From: Polyangium jinanense
GTDB taxonomy: Bacteria; Myxococcota; Polyangia; Polyangiales; Polyangiaceae
Reading direction: 5' to 3'
DNA: 64,000 nt
Assembly: GCF_028435365.1 (NCBI RefSeq)
Contig: NZ_JAGTJJ010000054.1
Location: forward strand, 19,472-83,471
Both the position numbers and the translations under genes were made by a program. The notes below the pieces were generated by a model, which made no database searches, was not told the origin of the DNA, and was given only the letters and a program-made list of their open reading frames with translations. Below, piece after piece: positions 56,010-63,740 of the stretch (position 1 is the first letter of the stretch; each line of letters begins with the position of its first letter).

Positions 56010-56495
56010 TCAGGGCGATACCAGGAGCCTGCGCGCGAAATCCCGCAGGGCCGTGGGCAACTGTCTGTCCTCGGCCACGCGGCGGATGTCGTCCTGCACC
56101 TGGCGGAGCTCCGACGGCAGGAGCCACGACAGCGCCAGGCGAGTCGTGTAGTGCATGTTCTTCGCGAGCACGGCGCGAACGATGCCGAACGCGGGGAAGG
56201 CGAGGGAGGCCGCAAGCTCCGGCAACCCCAGCGCGCGTCCGGCTTCTTCGAGCTTGTCATCGAAGGCGTCGCGTTTCCACTCCAGCACCTCGTGGAAAAC
56301 ATGCGCGTCTTCCGTACTGTACGGAGTGATCGTGTCGCCTTCCGCGCTCGCGAGCACGAACGTCCCATCGCCGTCGACGCCCACACGCGCGCCCGAGTCG
56401 AGCGTCACGAGCGGGAGGAAGGTGCGCCCTCCGAAAGGCTCACCCTTGCCCTCCGCCGCGATGGCACGGACATGCTGGCGGAACGTTTCGTCCAT
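56010..56495 (-). CDS. Small cytoplasmic protein of unknown function
   Basis: This 161-residue protein is without signal or membrane segments. The N-terminal half is beta-like (RTFLPLVTLDSGARVGVDGDG) and the C-terminal half helical (FDDKLEEAGRALGLPELAAS, ELRQVQDDIRRVAEDR). I recognise no domain. It is upstream of the 293-residue helical protein on the same strand. It is divergent from the Cys-rich lipoprotein at 56595. Confidence 0.55.
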   Translation of the reverse strand: MDETFRQHVRAIAAEGKGEPFGGRTFLPLVTLDSGARVGVDGDGTFVLASAEGDTITPYSTEDAHVFHEVLEWKRDAFDDKLEEAGRALGLPELAASLAFPAFGIVRAVLAKNMHYTTRLALSWLLPSELRQVQDDIRRVAEDRQLPTALRDFARRLLVSP

Positions 56496-56594
56496 CGCTT
56501 GATTCTCTCATGAAAACGGCCCGCGAACAGAGCCCCGTGATAGGCTCTGCCGCGCGTTTCCGTCCGCGGCGATCAGGACTGGAGAGGTTCGGAA

Positions 56595-56981
56595 ATGGGC
56601 AAGGCGTTCGGGTGGGGCCTCGCAGCGCTCCTCGTCACCGCGGCCGCATGCACGGCGGACGGAGACGACATCGGAAGCGGAGGCGGCGGCGGTAGCGGCG
56701 GCGGAAGTGCGAGCGGAACCGGTGGCGGCGGCGGCACCGGCACCGGCGGAAGCACGAGCGGCACCGGCGGCGCGGCGCCCGATTGCATGGACGGCCTCGC
56801 CAACGGGGACGAGACCGGCGTCGATTGTGGCGGCCCGACCTGCGGCATGCTCGGATTCAAGTGCTCCAAGGGCTCCGGCTGCCTCACCTACGACGATTGT
56901 TTGACGGGCAACTGTTGCGGCGCGAGCGGTGCCCAGCTCGGCACCTGCATCGCCGCGGACGAGATGTGCATGATCCGCTGA
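56595..56981 (+). CDS. Small Gly-rich, Cys-rich lipoprotein
   Basis: This 128-residue protein has a lipoprotein signal (LAALLVTAAACTAD), a Gly/Ser/Thr linker of about 35 residues and a C-terminal Cys-rich module. The module begins CMDGLANGDETGVDCGGPTC and continues FKCSKGSGCLTYDDC. The CxDGxxNGxETxxDCGG pattern recurs in myxobacterial surface proteins. It is probably displayed on the outer membrane. GGAGAGG lies 7 bp before the ATG. Its stop is 4 bp from the stop of the convergent gene. Confidence 0.75.
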   Translation: MGKAFGWGLAALLVTAAACTADGDDIGSGGGGGSGGGSASGTGGGGGTGTGGSTSGTGGAAPDCMDGLANGDETGVDCGGPTCGMLGFKCSKGSGCLTYDDCLTGNCCGASGAQLGTCIAADEMCMIR

Positions 56982-56985
56982 ATGC

Positions 56986-57516
56986 TCAGGGCAGATCGAG
57001 GATCCGGTAGTGGTGCCGGTAATCGAAGAGCGGTGAGCTTGCGTGCGCGGAGAGCCGCAAGAGCTCGGCCACGCGTGGCTCGTGCGAGATGAACAGGACG
57101 AAATCCTGGTGCACCTCGGGGAAGAGCTCGAACAGGCTCGACCGTTGCTGCGGAGCGAGCGAGGGCGGCTTTTTTCGGTGCTTTGCGGGATCGGCGCGAA
57201 AGCGCTTCGAGAAGTAGGGACGGTCGTCGCTCTTCACGCAGCGCAGGATCCGCTCGAGATCCTGCGGCCCGACGCGATCCGGGACGAGGCCGCAGAGCGT
57301 GATGCCGGGCGAGAAGCGCGCCTCGTCGAGCTCCTCGAGCTCGCTCGAAATGCACGCATCGGCCGCGAGCCCCGCGGCCTTCATGCGGTCGAGCTCGGCG
57401 CTCAGGGCCGATTTGTACATCGCGGGAGATGCGTGCTCCGGCGACGCGGGGACATACCCGAAAATGAGCCCACCACGCATGGACCCGCGGATCAGGTCCT
57501 CCATCCGGTACGCCAT
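56986..57516 (-). CDS. Protein of unknown function
   Basis: This 176-residue protein starts at ATG 57516 after GGAGGGGGG; the frame extends upstream without homology. It is soluble with mixed helix and strand (MEDLIRGSMRGGLIFGYVPA, SPAMYKSALSAELDRMKAAG). It ends YRHHYRILDLP. The DDRPYFSKRFRADPAKHRK stretch is basic. No family is recognised. It lies next to decayed DNA on its upstream side but itself appears intact. Confidence 0.5.
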   Translation of the reverse strand: MAYRMEDLIRGSMRGGLIFGYVPASPEHASPAMYKSALSAELDRMKAAGLAADACISSELEELDEARFSPGITLCGLVPDRVGPQDLERILRCVKSDDRPYFSKRFRADPAKHRKKPPSLAPQQRSSLFELFPEVHQDFVLFISHEPRVAELLRLSAHASSPLFDYRHHYRILDLP

Positions 57517-57679
57517 GCCCCCCTCCGACGTGACGCGTGACGAGGGAATCTGTACTCCCGCCGCGCCGCGTCGCAACCCGGGCAAGCGCGTCGACGAAGA
57601 GGCGAGGGGAGCGGCCGACCGGGGCGTTTTGCGATGAAGGGCCGAGCCGTCGATGACGGCAGAGGCGCGATGGCAGGGT

Positions 57680-57960
57680 TCAGGAGCGACGAAAACGCTC
57701 GAGCTCGGCCCGCACGGCCGCGAGCTCGACCTCGGCGCGGTCGGCGCGGGCGCGCTCCTCATCGGCGCGCCTTGGGCGACGGCACGCGGTAGCCGTGAAG
57801 TGTGAGGCGTCCCCGATCGAAAATGAAGTATTCGGGAATGCCATACTCAGCATAATGGAGGACGTTGGCCGCGTGGCCCTTCCGTTTGTCCCCGGCGACG
57901 TGGACCTCATTGGTTCGTCGCGGGAGCCCCCACGATCCGCCCTGAATGGTGCGAGGGCGT
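57680..57960 (-). pseudogene. Remnant of a Uma2-family gene
   Basis: One frame (about 57759-57960) encodes NEVHVAGDKRKGHAANVLHY, then EYGIPEYFIFDRGRLTLHGY, matching the C-terminal half of Uma2-family (restriction-endonuclease-like fold) proteins. It stops at 57759. A second frame (57680-57775) supplies the usual coiled-coil end (ADEERARADRAEVELAAV, LERFRRS). The N-terminal part, including the active-site region, is missing, and an internal deletion with frameshift joins the two pieces. It is therefore broken. Confidence 0.6.
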
Positions 57961-57978
57961 TGGAATGAGATGCGGGCG

Positions 57979-58263
57979 TCAGTATCGCTCGACCTGCGCT
58001 GTCGTCCGAACGCCGCCGGCGGCGACGATACGCGCTGCCACGGCATCGTGGCGATTGACGAGCGCGAGGTCGAGCGGGCTCGCTCCGGCGCCGATGACGT
58101 ATTGCCTGCCGACCTGCCACCTGCGCTGGCTCAGCGTCCTGGCGTTCGGATCCGCGCAACGCTCGAGGAGCAAGTCGACGATTTCCGCGTTGCTGTCGAA
58201 CGCATGCAGGAGCGCATCGAGCAGCGCGACGTCGTCCGTTTGAGCCGCGTGGTGGAGGGCCAT
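57979..58263 (-). CDS. Ankyrin-repeat protein, short or fragment
   Basis: This 94-residue protein has two ankyrin-like repeats (MALHHAAQTDDVALLDALLH, then VDLLLERCADPNARTLSQ and ASPLDLALVNRHDAVAARIV). ATG 58263 or GTG 58272 could start it. It is shorter than most ankyrin proteins, has no signal, and lies beside the Uma2 remnant, so it may itself be a truncated gene. The repeats would mediate protein binding; the partner is unknown. Confidence 0.5.
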   Translation of the reverse strand: MALHHAAQTDDVALLDALLHAFDSNAEIVDLLLERCADPNARTLSQRRWQVGRQYVIGAGASPLDLALVNRHDAVAARIVAAGGVRTTAQVERY

Positions 58264-58347
58264 CCTGAACACGTCAAGGATGCCAGCGGGCGGCGTCGCG
58301 CGATCCGTCGATTGCGCGCGCCGTCCCGCACTTTCGTAGGGGCGTCC

Positions 58348-58716
58348 TCAAAAGATGCGCGGCAAAAGCCACGCGGCGACGGAGATCAGCCCGGCCGTCC
58401 CGACGAGCGGCCAGAAGCCCTTGATCTCGAAATCGTCGATGAACTTGTCGGTGATGTAGAGCAATATCGCGTTCACGAGCAGGCCGAGCACGAGGTAGGG
58501 CAAGCCGAACGTGAGCACGGCGGCGGGCAGGAGCACGACGGCGAGCACGGCCCGCAAGAGCCACCCGAAGAACAGGTTGAGCACCGCGAACGCGACAGCG
58601 ATGCCGATCGCCGTGTTGCCCTTGCGGACCCGAACCCCGGGCATGATCTTGCTTGCGACCAGGACCGCGAGCGCCGCCGCGATGGCTTGACTGAGGAACG
58701 TCTTCAACATGGGCAC
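58348..58716 (-). CDS. Small membrane protein of the phage-holin-4_2-like family
   Basis: This 122-residue protein has four predicted membrane segments (ISQAIAAALAVLVAS-like at 10-25, IGIAVAFAVLNLFFGWLL, VLAVVLLPAAVLTFGLPYLV, LVGTAGLISVAAWLLP). It contains the acidic KFIDDFEIKG loop typical of the chromosomal Phage_holin_4_2/YvlD-like family. Despite the family name these proteins are ordinary membrane proteins, and no prophage genes are near. Palindrome copy F lies about 110 bp upstream of its start. Confidence 0.75.
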   Translation of the reverse strand: MPMLKTFLSQAIAAALAVLVASKIMPGVRVRKGNTAIGIAVAFAVLNLFFGWLLRAVLAVVLLPAAVLTFGLPYLVLGLLVNAILLYITDKFIDDFEIKGFWPLVGTAGLISVAAWLLPRIF

Positions 58717-58827
58717 CTCGAAAGGGGCCGGTCACCACTCCGTCGAGCAGGCCCGTCCCGACCTTCTTCTTGGCGCACATGCGCGTCCTGCACAACCCAA
58801 CGATCGCCGTGGGGGTCTTGCTCAGGG

Positions 58828-59221
58828 CTGAGCATTGGTCTCATCTGGGTGGCGCTGCGCTGGGGCTTTGCCCCAGGCCCCACCCGGGGCTATCCGCCCC
58901 GGGACCCGGACCAGCGCAAGCGCTGGACCCGGGGTCGATGAACTGCGCGATGCGCAGTTCATCGAACAGGCCAGGTCAAGACCGGCGACGATCCTGCCTG
59001 CCAAGACCGCGGCGTTGACGGTTCAACGGGCCACGCGCCCGTCGCCAGCGTGCAACGCACCTCCATGGTCTTGCCACCGGCCTGTGGGAAGAACTGCGCA
59101 TCGCGCAGTTCTTCCCCAAATGGTCCAGGGCTTGCCCTGGTTCGGGTCGAGGGGCGAACAGCCCCCGCGGGGCCCGGGGCAGCGCCCCGGCGCAACGCCT
59201 CGTGATGAGACCAATGCTCCG
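58828..59221. mobile_element. Nested-palindrome element, copy F, with terminal inverted and flanking direct repeats
   Basis: This 394-bp element is bounded by a perfect 16-bp terminal inverted repeat: GAGCATTGGTCTCATC (58830-58845) and GATGAGACCAATGCTC (59204-59219). A 10-bp direct repeat TTGCTCAGGG flanks it (58818-58827 and 59222-59231), as a target-site duplication would. Inside are a module-8-like stem, a module 2 variant (CCCGGGGC/GCCCCGGG), module 3, module 4 (58936-58964, loop GAT), a spacer, module 5 (59086-59116, arm GGGAAGAACTGCGC), a module 3/6-like stem, a 7-like stem and an 8-like stem. No ORF of its own is credible. Confidence 0.85.
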
Positions 59222-59225
59222 TTGC

Positions 59226-60620
59226 TCAGGGAGGGGGGATGCAGAACAGCGTCGACTGGTCGATCCCGCTCTTGTAGGCGATGTATCCCGCCGTCCTGGG
59301 GGCGACGCACTGCGATGGCGCGGAGGCGAACGGGATGCAGATCGGGGCCATCGGGCCGTCGTCGCCGTCGTCGTCCCAGCACGTCCCCGGCTGCCCAGCC
59401 CCGCCGCAGTAGAGCGCTTTCGGGTTCGTAGCGCAGGTCTGCCCCAGGGTCGCATCGTCGATGCCGCTCTGCTGAAGGCCCGCGACGTCCATGCAAAGGT
59501 TGTAGCCGCCGCCGCAGTGTGTCCCGACCGGACAGCCGGGCGCGGCCGCATGCAGATCGCAGACCTTCCGGCAGATGGCGCCCATGCCGGAGTCGAGACA
59601 CCGCAGGCCGAGCGTGCAGTCCGAGTCCCACTGCGTGTCGCTCACCCGCGTGCATGCCTCGCCTTCGAGCTTCGCTCCGCCGGTCACGCACTCGCCGTCG
59701 GTCCCGACCGCGTTGGTGGGCATGCAGAACTGGTCGGCGGGACAGGCGTTCGGCGTGTAGGGGACGCAGCCCTTGGGACGGCGACCGTCATAGGAGGCCT
59801 CCTGGATCCAGTAGCATTGGCCGCCCTCGACCCAGCTATACGCGCCGGTCGTCGCGTCCTTGACGACCTCACGCAGCTCGACATACCGAGCGACGCCGGC
59901 CGTCTGGTGCGGCGTCACGAGAGCGGTGATCTCGAGCTGACCCGACTTGGCTGCGAAGGTCTTGAGATACGCGTTCCCCGACCCGAGGTCCTCCTGGAAC
60001 ACGGCGCACGCGTTGCAGTTCGGGACGAACTTCGTCTTGAAGTCGGGGAGCGCTTGGGTCGGGTCGCCGTCCATCGTGTGGACACCGACGCCGAGGTCGC
60101 CGTCGAAGAGGAACCGGAGCCGGTCGGAAAGCGCGGCGTCTCCGGAGATGTTTGCGAGCGAGCTCGGCGTCCGGATGACGGGCACAGGGGCCGATGTGTT
60201 GAACGTGTCCTCCTGCTGACTCAGGAGCTCGATGCCCGCGAGCGGGAGGTCCACGCAGTCCGCAGGCTTCATCGGTGCCTGGCCGCCCGCGCCACCGGCG
60301 CCACCGGCGCCACCCGCGCCACCCGTGCCGCCCGTACCGCCTGTGCCGCCCGCGCCACCCGCGCCACCCGTACCGCCCGTACCGCCCGTACCGCCCGTAC
60401 CGCCTACGCCGCCCACGCCGCCCGCACCCCCGACTCCGCCTCCGGCGCCGCCATCTCCGCCCGTCCCGGTGCTGCTACTCGAGCTCGAGGAAGAGCTGCT
60501 GGTCGGCGTCGATGAATTGTTGTCATCGGAGCAGCCCACCACCACCGCAGCTATGCCGAGCGCAAAGGCGAGAGCGGTGATGGCTCGAGGACGGTCCGGA
60601 AAAAATCTTGTTTGTTCCAT
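59226..60620 (-). CDS. Gly-rich, Cys-rich surface lipoprotein
   Basis: This 464-residue protein has a signal with a lipobox (ALGIAAVVVGCSDDN), a Ser run and about 65 residues of GGTGGAGG-type repeats. A large Cys-rich domain follows (NCNACAVF, QCYWIQEAS, CPADQFCMP, CTLGLRCLD, HCGGGYNLCMD, CPVGTHCGG), probably disulfide-bonded and surface-exposed. It is typical of Polyangia lipoproteins of unknown role. ATG 60620 is supported by the signal peptide. Its stop codon lies inside the right direct repeat of element F. Confidence 0.78.
   Translation of the reverse strand: MEQTRFFPDRPRAITALAFALGIAAVVVGCSDDNNSSTPTSSSSSSSSSSTGTGGDGGAGGGVGGAGGVGGVGGTGGTGGTGGTGGAGGAGGTGGTGGTGGAGGAGGAGGAGGQAPMKPADCVDLPLAGIELLSQQEDTFNTSAPVPVIRTPSSLANISGDAALSDRLRFLFDGDLGVGVHTMDGDPTQALPDFKTKFVPNCNACAVFQEDLGSGNAYLKTFAAKSGQLEITALVTPHQTAGVARYVELREVVKDATTGAYSWVEGGQCYWIQEASYDGRRPKGCVPYTPNACPADQFCMPTNAVGTDGECVTGGAKLEGEACTRVSDTQWDSDCTLGLRCLDSGMGAICRKVCDLHAAAPGCPVGTHCGGGYNLCMDVAGLQQSGIDDATLGQTCATNPKALYCGGAGQPGTCWDDDGDDGPMAPICIPFASAPSQCVAPRTAGYIAYKSGIDQSTLFCIPPP
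60283..60465 (-). repeat. Short tandem repeats coding a GGT/GGA linker
   Basis: Imperfect 9-bp units (on the plus strand, GCCACCGGC and CCGCCCGTA types) encode the Gly/Thr/Ala linker of the lipoprotein. Runs of nearly identical units suggest length change by slippage. Confidence 0.75.
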
Positions 60621-60778
60621 GGCTTGCCCCAGTAGCAAGCCTCGATGCGCGACGTAAAGCCCCGCGCACCAACTCGCCGCGCGAGCACGCGACCTCAGAG
60701 CCCGAGAGCGGACTTTTCCAATAAAGAGGTGCGCGTATTTCCCACCTAATTGCGACAACAGCCAAAATTTACACACCA

Positions 60779-60973
60779 TTGGCGATCCAGTTTGAATGCC
60801 CTCCGCAAAGCCCTGGAGGCGGACCCAAGGCGGCCCTCGACAAAGAGCTGGTCGAGGCCGTGAGGAAGCAGTCGAGGGAGGAGAACCGCGGCGCGCTCGA
60901 GGCTGCGCGCAAGGAGGCTGCAGAGAGGGCGAAGCGCGTGAAGGAGCTGGAGTCCAAGCTCGAACGGGGGTGA
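60779..60973 (+). CDS. Possible small coiled-coil ORF or gene remnant
   Basis: This 64-codon frame with a TTG start has a convincingly protein-like C-terminus (GALEAARKEAAERAKRVKEL) of charged coiled-coil type. No ATG or GTG start is in frame, and the preceding 100 bp are unusually AT-rich for this window. It may be the tail of a decayed gene, perhaps of the Uma2 coiled-coil type. The rest of 60621-61047 shows nothing else I can support. Confidence 0.25.
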   Translation: MAIQFECPPQSPGGGPKAALDKELVEAVRKQSREENRGALEAARKEAAERAKRVKELESKLERG

Positions 60974-61047
60974 TCCGAACGGATCACGCGAGTGACCAGG
61001 CCGGCTCCACCAAACGGGTCTTCCCTCAGGCCCGGACTTGGCGAAGA

Positions 61048-63735
61048 ATGGCGCCGATGAAGCCGCGCGTCAGGCGAGCGCTCTTGCTCTCCGGGGCCCT
61101 CCTCGGCGTGGCCGGGATCCTCGGCGCGCTCGCCTCGCCCTCGATGCGCGCCTCGATCTCCGCGGGATACCGCGCCTTCCGCGATCCCACGCTCCTCGAC
61201 AAGCCCGCAGCCGAAGATCCCGAGGCGCCCGTGCCCCGACGCATGCCGGGCGAGGAGGAGAGCCGGCTCCTCGACGCGGCCATCGCCAAGGACTTCGAGA
61301 AGGCGAACGACGGCGACCTCGACGATCCCGAAGGCGCGGCGCTCGCCACGCTGGCGATGCCGGACCTGAAGATCCCCGTCACCCGCCGCACCATGCGCTT
61401 CGTCCGGTTCTTCGCGAAGACCGACGGCGGCCGGGCGCTCTTCGGGGACCGGTACCAGCGGAGCGGGCGCTACCGCCCGATGATCGAGCACAGCCTGCGC
61501 GAGGCCGGTTTGCCCGAGGATCTCGCGTGGCTCGCGGCGGTCGAGAGTGGCTTCGATCCGCGCGCCGTCTCGCCCGCGGGCGCGGCCGGGCTCTTCCAGT
61601 TCATGCCCGAGACGGGCGCGCTTTACGGGCTGGATCAATCGCAGTGGGTCGACGAGCGCCGGAGCCTCCGGCGCTCCACGGTCGCCGCCGTCGCGCACCT
61701 GCGTGACCTCTACGAGCGCTTTGGCCGCTGGGATCTCGCGCTCGCAGCGTACAACGCGGGGATCGAGACCGTGCTCCGGGGCATGGCGCGCGTCGCCGAG
61801 ACACGCCCGCCCGGCGCGCCGCAGACGCCCATCGGCTTCGCGGAGCTCGCGCAACAGAAGCTCCTGCCGGAGGAGACTGCGAATTACGTGCCGCAGATCG
61901 TGGCCTTCGCGATCGTCGCGAACAACCGCGCGCGCTTCGGGCTCGACGCCTTCCACGCCGATCCCTCGATGGAAATGGGCGAAATCGCCGTGCCCGAGGG
62001 CACGCGCCTGCGCACGATCGCGCGCGCGGCCGGCATCCCCACGCGCCTGCTCCGCGAGTACAACCCCGAGCTCCTGCGCGATCGGACGCCGCCCTTCGGC
62101 GGCGATTACATCATCCACCTGCCCGCCGAGCGCGTGCAGCAAACACTCGCGGCGTTCCCAGCGTACCTGGAGCACGAACGCGTCGACGATCCGGGCGCCG
62201 ATCCCGTCACCGAGCAGGCGAGCGCGATGCGCGCGCCCACGATCCCAGGCGTGGACGAGGGCGACGACGACGACGACGGCCCGCTGCCGCCGCGCCCGTC
62301 GCCGATCGGGAAAAACCGCCTGCCCGAGTTCGTTCTTCCGGGCCAGGGCCCTGCCACGCTGAGCATGGCGACCCTCGGCCCGATGGGTGCAAAATTGCCG
62401 TTCGTCTCGATCGGCGGTGGCGTCGGCTGGCAGCCGAATCGTCCGGACGATCCGCTCGCGGTCTTCGCCTCCGAAGCGCGCCGCTCGCAGGCCGCATCCG
62501 CCAAGGGCGTCGGCGGCGCGGCCCTGGAAAAGCAGCTCGGCTTCATCCCGCCGCCCACACGGATCGAGCCGCCGCCGGATCCCTTCCAGCGGTTCGTGCT
62601 GCCGAACGGCGTGGCCATGCGCGTGCGCGAAGACGCCTCGGCGCCGCGCATCGCGATCACCATCCGCATCGCGCCGGACGAGGGGAAGATCGCGGGCACG
62701 AGCGAGCCAGCCGGCGAAGCAGGCGCGGGCGAGACACGGCACACGATCACGGTGGGGAAGCGGGATCTCGATCTCGGCCTCGAGCTCGCGGCGGGACGTC
62801 TGAGGCTCCTGCTCGGCGAGAGCTCGGGCGCGCAACTCGCGAGCCTGCGGCGCTTCTCGGCGCTGCCGCGGCGGCGAGCGCTCGAATCACAGCCATACGG
62901 CCCGGCATGGCTCGCACTCGGTGACGCGCTGTTCCCAGCCGGTCATCCGCTCGAAGGCTACGTGCTCGGCGCCCGCGAGGACGCAGCCGTGGCGCGGGAT
63001 CTGCTCCTCGCAGAGTCGATGGCCTCCGAGCGCAGCCCGACGCGCGCATCGGTCACGGTGATCGGCGACGTGACGCGCGCGCGGATCGAGGACCTCGCGA
63101 AGCGCGTCTTCGCCACGCTGCCCACAGCGCAAGACGCGCTGCCGATCGGTCCGCACCCGCGCGAGGAGCGGCTCACCGTGGAGCAAATGGTCCCCGCGAC
63201 GCGGGCGCTCTACGGCTGGATCGCACCGGGCGAGCAAGACGTGCGCGAGCACGCAGCGATGCGCGTAGCGATGTGGATCCTTTCAAGCTCGAAGGGCGGG
63301 CGTCTCGATCGCGCACTCGTCGAGAAGGGCTATGCCTCCGAGGTACGCGCGATGCTCGACGCGGGGAGCCGCGCAAGCGTGGCCGTGGTCGAGGTCGTAC
63401 CCGCAGTGCCCCACGATCTCGCAGCAGTGGAGCCGCGACTCGACGCGGAGATCGACGCCTTCGTCCAGGGAGGTCCGACGACCGTGGAGATCGCATACGC
63501 GGTCGCGCACCTGAAGGCGGGGCTCAAGAAGGAGATCGCAAGCCAGCGCGGGCCCGTCGTGGAGAACGCGCCAAAGTTCGCAAACAGCGCGCGGATCCGC
63601 GAGGCCCTCGCGCCAGGCGCCGCCGAGGCGCTGATCGAGGAGCTCGACAAGATGAGCGTGCAGACGATGCGGACCGCATTGCGCAAGACGCTCGCGCGTG
63701 GACACCGCGTCGTCGTGACGACGGCGCCCAAGTGA
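61048..63735 (+). CDS. Lytic transglycosylase (MltD/SLT-like) fused to a degenerate M16 peptidase domain
   Basis: This 895-residue protein has a membrane/signal segment (RRALLLSGALLGVAGILGAL), then an SLT domain: AAVESGFDPRAVSPAGAAGL with the catalytic Glu, FQFMPETG and LAAYNAGIETV (about 150-300). A LysM-like stretch follows (VPEGTRLRTIARAAGI, YIIHLPAE). The C-terminal 380 residues resemble M16 (insulinase) peptidases (FVLPNGVAMRVRED, HPLEGYVLGAREDAAVARDL, RASVTVIGDVTRARIEDL). The zinc-binding HxxEH is absent, so proteolysis is unlikely. It cuts or binds peptidoglycan in the periplasm; the M16 part may be structural. ATG 61048 or 61057. Confidence 0.85.
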   Translation: MAPMKPRVRRALLLSGALLGVAGILGALASPSMRASISAGYRAFRDPTLLDKPAAEDPEAPVPRRMPGEEESRLLDAAIAKDFEKANDGDLDDPEGAALATLAMPDLKIPVTRRTMRFVRFFAKTDGGRALFGDRYQRSGRYRPMIEHSLREAGLPEDLAWLAAVESGFDPRAVSPAGAAGLFQFMPETGALYGLDQSQWVDERRSLRRSTVAAVAHLRDLYERFGRWDLALAAYNAGIETVLRGMARVAETRPPGAPQTPIGFAELAQQKLLPEETANYVPQIVAFAIVANNRARFGLDAFHADPSMEMGEIAVPEGTRLRTIARAAGIPTRLLREYNPELLRDRTPPFGGDYIIHLPAERVQQTLAAFPAYLEHERVDDPGADPVTEQASAMRAPTIPGVDEGDDDDDGPLPPRPSPIGKNRLPEFVLPGQGPATLSMATLGPMGAKLPFVSIGGGVGWQPNRPDDPLAVFASEARRSQAASAKGVGGAALEKQLGFIPPPTRIEPPPDPFQRFVLPNGVAMRVREDASAPRIAITIRIAPDEGKIAGTSEPAGEAGAGETRHTITVGKRDLDLGLELAAGRLRLLLGESSGAQLASLRRFSALPRRRALESQPYGPAWLALGDALFPAGHPLEGYVLGAREDAAVARDLLLAESMASERSPTRASVTVIGDVTRARIEDLAKRVFATLPTAQDALPIGPHPREERLTVEQMVPATRALYGWIAPGEQDVREHAAMRVAMWILSSSKGGRLDRALVEKGYASEVRAMLDAGSRASVAVVEVVPAVPHDLAAVEPRLDAEIDAFVQGGPTTVEIAYAVAHLKAGLKKEIASQRGPVVENAPKFANSARIREALAPGAAEALIEELDKMSVQTMRTALRKTLARGHRVVVTTAPK

Positions 63736-63740
63736 TGGTG

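Noticed and set aside
58348..58716. Prophage holin
   Set aside because: The family name is historical. No lysin, capsid, terminase or integrase genes lie nearby.
59205..59221. Terminal repeat of copy F as an ordinary operator
   Set aside because: Its exact inverted partner lies 374 bp away at the other end of the palindrome block and a direct repeat flanks both, which fits element ends better than a regulator site.
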